Positions 60,816-64,000 of a DNA stretch of 64,000 nucleotides are shown here, piece by piece. The notes under the pieces are model-generated. The model saw nothing but the letters and a program-made list of their open reading frames with translations, was not told the DNA's origin and did no database searches. The DNA is from Bacteroidota bacterium. Its GTDB lineage: Bacteria > Bacteroidota > Bacteroidia > Chitinophagales > Chitinophagaceae. The position numbers and the translations under genes were made by a program. Within the stretch, counting starts at the first letter, position 1; the number at the start of each line of letters is the position of its first letter. The stretch is taken from the NCBI GenBank assembly GCA_030706685.1, contig JAUZOA010000001.1:80270-144269 (forward strand), written 5' to 3'.

Positions 60816-61577
60816 ATGAGACGATTCTCTTTCATAATTACATTGATGGTAGTTATCTCCTGTAAAAATCGTAAGGAGGAAACAATTTTTAAATCCTGGA
60901 AAAGCTATCCACCTCCCGAACAATATACCGCCCAACAATACAATCAGGAATTTCAGGATTGGATTGTTTATAAGGTTGAAGATTCTATAAAAGTTACACT
61001 CGATCGTATAGATGCTGAAAAGCAATTTCCTTTTAAAATAGAAACAAATAATGACGCTTATTCAAAATTTGGGGGCCATAAATCATTTATAGCTACTGAT
61101 GATGGCTATCTCGCAGGGTTTTTTAGGGGAGAATTTGGAGGCAATCTTTGGTGGTTTTCAAAAGATGGAAAAGAAAGCTATGAAATTGGCGAATACCAAT
61201 TGGTGGGGTTCGCCAAAAGAGACAACAAAATCTACGCAATCGAAGGTCTTGCTCATTTAGGTTTATCCGGTGGCAATCTCCTTGAGATCATCAAGGAAAA
61301 TAATAAATGGGTAGCAAAGAAGTATTTAGACCTGCGAGAAGCGCCGCTTGGTATTGACGTAGATTCAAGGGATAATATTATAGTGATGACTTCTACCAAA
61401 ATATTAGCCATTGACAATACTAAGAAAATTGACACTTTAGTCTATCGCGGTTTTTGGTATCCTTATTTGTATCCTACCTCATTGGTGATTAAGAACAATA
61501 TACTTTATTCCGGGATGAGAAGGGGAGTATATAAATACAATTTAGATTCCGGAAATGAAGAATGGTTAATGAAATGA
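60816..61577 (+). CDS. Hypothetical lipoprotein, possible beta-propeller
   Basis: 253 residues from ATG 60816, chosen for the lipoprotein signal MRRFSFIITLMVVISC (lipobox VISC, C16); 42 more upstream codons are open but overlap the cupin's promoter region. The body repeats short strand units such as GGNLWWFSKDGKESYEIGEY, NKIYAIEGLAH, DSRDNIIVMTSTKILAID and NNILYSGMRRGVYKYN, spaced like beta-propeller blades. No enzyme motif seen. It stands alone. Confidence 0.65.
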   Translation: MRRFSFIITLMVVISCKNRKEETIFKSWKSYPPPEQYTAQQYNQEFQDWIVYKVEDSIKVTLDRIDAEKQFPFKIETNNDAYSKFGGHKSFIATDDGYLAGFFRGEFGGNLWWFSKDGKESYEIGEYQLVGFAKRDNKIYAIEGLAHLGLSGGNLLEIIKENNKWVAKKYLDLREAPLGIDVDSRDNIIVMTSTKILAIDNTKKIDTLVYRGFWYPYLYPTSLVIKNNILYSGMRRGVYKYNLDSGNEEWLMK

Positions 61578-61692
61578 AAACCTGTCTAACAAGCAGTTAA
61601 TTTTCTATACCTGCATTTCATATTTTTACTATTGCGTTTAACCCACTGAGAATACAATGATCCGTGTCCGAAATAAAAAATAAATTCTTCTT

Positions 61693-62127
61693 TCACTTGT
61701 TCGGCTTATTGTACCACGGATTTCCTTTGCCGGTTTCACAATATTGTTTTAAGCTATTGAGATAATATCCCCAGTTGAAATTAAAAGTGCCAAATTGCTC
61801 TTCCGTAATTTCATTGGCATATTCCTGCGTAAATTTCATAGAGACACTACCTTTCTTATCTGTAATGAAAAATGTAAATTTATCTCCCAGCCACTCTTTC
61901 TCCCCGGCTACACATTCCCATTGGACACGGTTTTCCGTGTTTTCTATTACTTTCATATCCGGCTTGAAAACATCTCCAAACCGGAACTGTATAATATTAT
62001 CTTTCGCCGCTGAGCCACTTGTATCTTTACTCCACCAATTTTGCAAGCCTTCAATAGTAGCAATGGCTTGATTGACAACGTCAATTCCCGCTCCTATATG
62101 AAATACATGGATAATCGTTCTTTTCAT
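61693..62127 (-). CDS. SRPBCC-domain protein
   Basis: 144 residues of the START/AHSA1-like SRPBCC superfamily: N-terminal strand and helix with VVNQAIATIEGLQNWWSKDT, then antiparallel strands (FRFGDVFKPDMKVIE, VQWECVAGEKEWLGDKFTFFI) and a C-terminal helix FNFNWGYYLNSLKQYCETG. These proteins bind hydrophobic ligands or act as co-chaperone-like factors. No partner gene is obvious; a second SRPBCC gene lies 371 bp upstream. Confidence 0.82.
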   Translation of the reverse strand: MKRTIIHVFHIGAGIDVVNQAIATIEGLQNWWSKDTSGSAAKDNIIQFRFGDVFKPDMKVIENTENRVQWECVAGEKEWLGDKFTFFITDKKGSVSMKFTQEYANEITEEQFGTFNFNWGYYLNSLKQYCETGKGNPWYNKPNK

Positions 62128-62497
62128 ATTAAATTGATTTTTGCTCCCGGCTCAAATTACAATTTCGTCCTCCCGGATATTTTCAGGTTTCATAATACAT
62201 AAAAGATACAGCGCTTTGGTAAAAACTTTTAAGTAAGACATTCCCCGGGCAAATTTCATGAGCTTTTGTCCTTAAAGGTCATTATATATTTAAAATATGC
62301 TTCATCAGCAGCGTGTTGAAAAGATTCATATAGAAGCGTACCCGATGCATTCGAGCGAACTTCTCCTACGGACTTTTATTTATGGGCTTTACGACAGGCA
62401 GTGAGTCAACCCCTACCCGGAACGGGGTTATAACCCGTACCCTATTTCATTTCCTGCTGCGTGACATTTAATGCTCCCCTCATGCCGGTTTCAATTT
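62128..62497. other. Intergenic region with a small hairpin
   Basis: 370 bp. A CGGGGTTATAACCCG palindrome near 62424 is the only structure seen. No gene recognised. Confidence 0.45.
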
Positions 62498-62914
62498 TCA
62501 GGCCGGGCGGGTAATTGTTTTGCCTGCCAAATATTGCTTCCAGGGTTTCCAATAATGATCCTGCCATCCTTTGTCAAGCCCGGCTGCTTTATCATCCGGA
62601 ACGTTGGCATGAATGACATTCATGACGGCGTTTTTTCCTCTTTGTTCAAATGAAAGAATGAATATGGAATCAGTATCTTTTTTACTCCAATCGGAGCCCC
62701 GCCACTGTTGCACGATCAATTGATTTTTTTCTACCTGGAGTGTTTTACCGGTAATATAACCGCCAAAAACCTGCAATATGCTTCCCGGTTTCTCAGAAAT
62801 TTTTACAGGCCCGGCTGTAATCATGCCGTGAAGTTTTCCATCCATATAAAGATCATAAAGCGCTTTGGTCTTTGTGTTCCTGAACACAACTTTCTGGATA
62901 ATCGTTTTTGCCAT
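62498..62914 (-). CDS. SRPBCC/AHSA1-like protein
   Basis: 138 residues: VVFRNTKTKALYDLYMDGKLHG at the start is the usual AHSA1 opening helix, then KPGSILQVFGGYITGKTLQV, LIVQQWRGSDWSK and the terminal helix WQDHYWKPWKQYL. Members are small soluble proteins of uncertain function, often in stress or quorum contexts. It belongs to a run of small minus-strand genes. Confidence 0.85.
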   Translation of the reverse strand: MAKTIIQKVVFRNTKTKALYDLYMDGKLHGMITAGPVKISEKPGSILQVFGGYITGKTLQVEKNQLIVQQWRGSDWSKKDTDSIFILSFEQRGKNAVMNVIHANVPDDKAAGLDKGWQDHYWKPWKQYLAGKTITRPA

Positions 62915-63014
62915 CTTATTAGGTTTTAATTATTGTTGATTTCCTTTCTGACAAACAGTATTGCAAAAAGGGACATGAAAGGTAAATTATTTTCCAGGCT
63001 CTTTCTCTTGTTAC

Positions 63015-63434
63015 CTAAACCATCCTGGCCGCTCCTATTTGCATCAGCAATTCCAACATACTCATTTCAATCCAGTGTTCACAAATCTTACCTTCCTTGT
63101 TGAATTTATAAACATGGATTTCATTCCATTTGATTTCTTTGTTGGTGGCAGGATAGTGCATATACGGGCCTGCATTTGTTGCCACAGCATGGCTTCTTTC
63201 CACGACGGTGTCCTCATTGGCAATTAAGGCATCCTCCGTTACCACTACATCCGGAAATGCAGTGTTCATAACTGTTCCAATTTCTTTGTATCCCCGGAGC
63301 CCCGGGCTTACTGGCGCCCTGAAATGGTGTGTAAATTCCGGGGCGAACAAATGATCAACCCCGTTTACATTGTGCCCGTTCTTAAATATTTTGGTAAACT
63401 CACGAACAGCCTGCAAATTTTTTTCTTTTGACAT
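63015..63434 (-). CDS. SnoaL-like ester cyclase family protein
   Basis: 139 residues from ATG 63434 (MSKEKNLQAVREFTK); a frame from 63482 adds 16 residues without conserved sequence. SnoaL/NTF2-like features: HLFAPEFTHHF, PGLRGYKEIGTVMNTAFPDVVVTEDALIANEDTVVER, and the C-terminal EIHVYKFNKEGKICEHWIEMSMLELLMQIG. These form small cone-shaped pockets, and many are of unknown function. It is divergent from the GlxA-type gene at the window end. Confidence 0.85.
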   Translation of the reverse strand: MSKEKNLQAVREFTKIFKNGHNVNGVDHLFAPEFTHHFRAPVSPGLRGYKEIGTVMNTAFPDVVVTEDALIANEDTVVERSHAVATNAGPYMHYPATNKEIKWNEIHVYKFNKEGKICEHWIEMSMLELLMQIGAARMV

Positions 63435-63664
63435 GGTAATTGCTTTAAAGAATGCTTGTAATAGTGACGAATTGGATTTCAAGAAAAGGACATCCGGGTA
63501 AAATATTTTTAATTGCTTACTGTCTCTATTGACAGCGGGCTTTAATTCCTGTCCTTACTTTTCACCGAAGTTAGAATTGCCCGGAGTTTTGGCTAATGGG
63601 TTTTATGCCAAAAGAGGTCGGTTTTTTGAATGCCTATATTTTTTATCTTCATCGAAATAAAAAC

Positions 63665-64000
63665 ATGAAGAAAGTTTCTATTCTTGTTCCCGAAGGGACA
63701 GCTATAGTAGCGGTCGCAGGGCCTTTTGACATTTTAATGCAGGCAGGAAAATATTGGATGAGCCTGGACAAGTCGCGAAAAAAACCTTTTTTTGAAATCG
63801 AACTGGTTTCACTCAATAAACGCCCTGTTAAAAGTCTTAGCGAATACCCGATCACCTGTCACACGCAAGCTGAAAAAGTAAAACAAACTAACCTCATACT
63901 CATTCCTTCACTACCGGGAGAATATTCGAAACATATCCAATCCAATGAAAAATTCATCAGGCTAATGCGCGATCAGTATAAGAAGGGCGCCGACATAGCA
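63665..64000 (+). CDS. GlxA-type transcriptional regulator, N-terminal part
   Basis: The gene runs off the window after 112 codons. MKKVSILVPEGTAIVAVAGP, FDILMQAGKYW and LILIPSLPGEY match the DJ-1/PfpI-like N-terminal domain of GlxA regulators, which carry an AraC-type helix-turn-helix at the C-terminus (not visible here). Such proteins sense small ligands and activate nearby genes; the divergent SnoaL/SRPBCC cluster is a possible target. A stand-alone DJ-1/PfpI protein cannot be excluded until the rest is seen. Confidence 0.7.
   Translation, partial: MKKVSILVPEGTAIVAVAGPFDILMQAGKYWMSLDKSRKKPFFEIELVSLNKRPVKSLSEYPITCHTQAEKVKQTNLILIPSLPGEYSKHIQSNEKFIRLMRDQYKKGADIA

Overview
The window reads as a chromosomal stretch from a member of the Bacteroidota, most likely the Chitinophagaceae. 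Supporting signs are families typical of that phylum (DUF5916 outer-membrane protein, DUF6728 mini-protein, RteC-domain protein, GIN/DUF2807 lipoprotein, a Nudix-type AraR regulator, the ligase-associated DEXH helicase with PdeM), TAnnTTTG-like promoter boxes a few bases from start codons, and a general lack of Shine-Dalgarno sequences. No rRNA, tRNA, CRISPR array, phage or intact insertion sequence was seen.

Layout. 0-2 kb: tail of a Gfo/Idh/MocA oxidoreductase facing a two-domain DUF1080 protein. 2.2-4.5 kb: a GT2-HAD fusion resembling a glucosyl-3-phosphoglycerate synthase joined to its phosphatase, then a tandem universal stress protein. 4.6-12.7 kb: a giant alpha-2-macroglobulin lipoprotein divergent from penicillin-binding protein 1C. 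12.8-17.6 kb, minus strand: a small membrane protein, a GMC oxidoreductase with a short twin-arginine partner, a Tat-exported amine oxidase and a GIN-domain lipoprotein. 17.7-24 kb: guaA, a periplasmic-binding-like protein, and the DNA-damage helicase/PdeM pair. 24-31 kb: DUF5916 protein, S24/LexA-like repressor, surE with a coupled membrane protein, lpxB and a hidden DUF6728 gene.

31-45.7 kb is the metabolic core. A HAD hydrolase and the Nudix-type AraR regulator precede an L-arabinose block (araB, araD, galM, araA, SSS transporter). It runs with a 23-bp gap into an L-fucose block (FucP-type symporter, mutarotase, two SDR dehydrogenases, fuconolactonase, diketo-deoxyfuconate hydrolase, Zn-dehydrogenase). 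The fucose genes fit the non-phosphorylating route to pyruvate and lactate, but no L-fuconate dehydratase is present, the presumed L-fucose dehydrogenase lacks the SDR catalytic lysine, and the symporter lacks the FucP proton-coupling aspartate. 45.7-48.6 kb: a TonB-dependent receptor and an RteC-like gene preceded by a terminator hairpin. 50-55.7 kb: a TolC/RND/adaptor efflux operon whose pump lacks two residues of the AcrB proton relay. 56-64 kb: an unknown lipoprotein/membrane-protein pair, a heparinase II/III lyase with a KdgF-like cupin, and small SRPBCC and SnoaL-like proteins, ending in a GlxA-type regulator cut by the window edge.

The least explained feature is a set of short-word inverted repeats (built from words like CACTCATCACT, TTGCCCATTGCC, GTCGGGAAGTC, TTTAAAGTTGAAAG). 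They often begin at or within stop codons (guaA, araB, galM). Three copies lie inside reading frames without breaking them: the signal peptide after guaA, the helicase, and lpxB. An 11-bp tandem array upstream of lpxB and a 195-bp hairpin element after the efflux operon are further unassigned structures.
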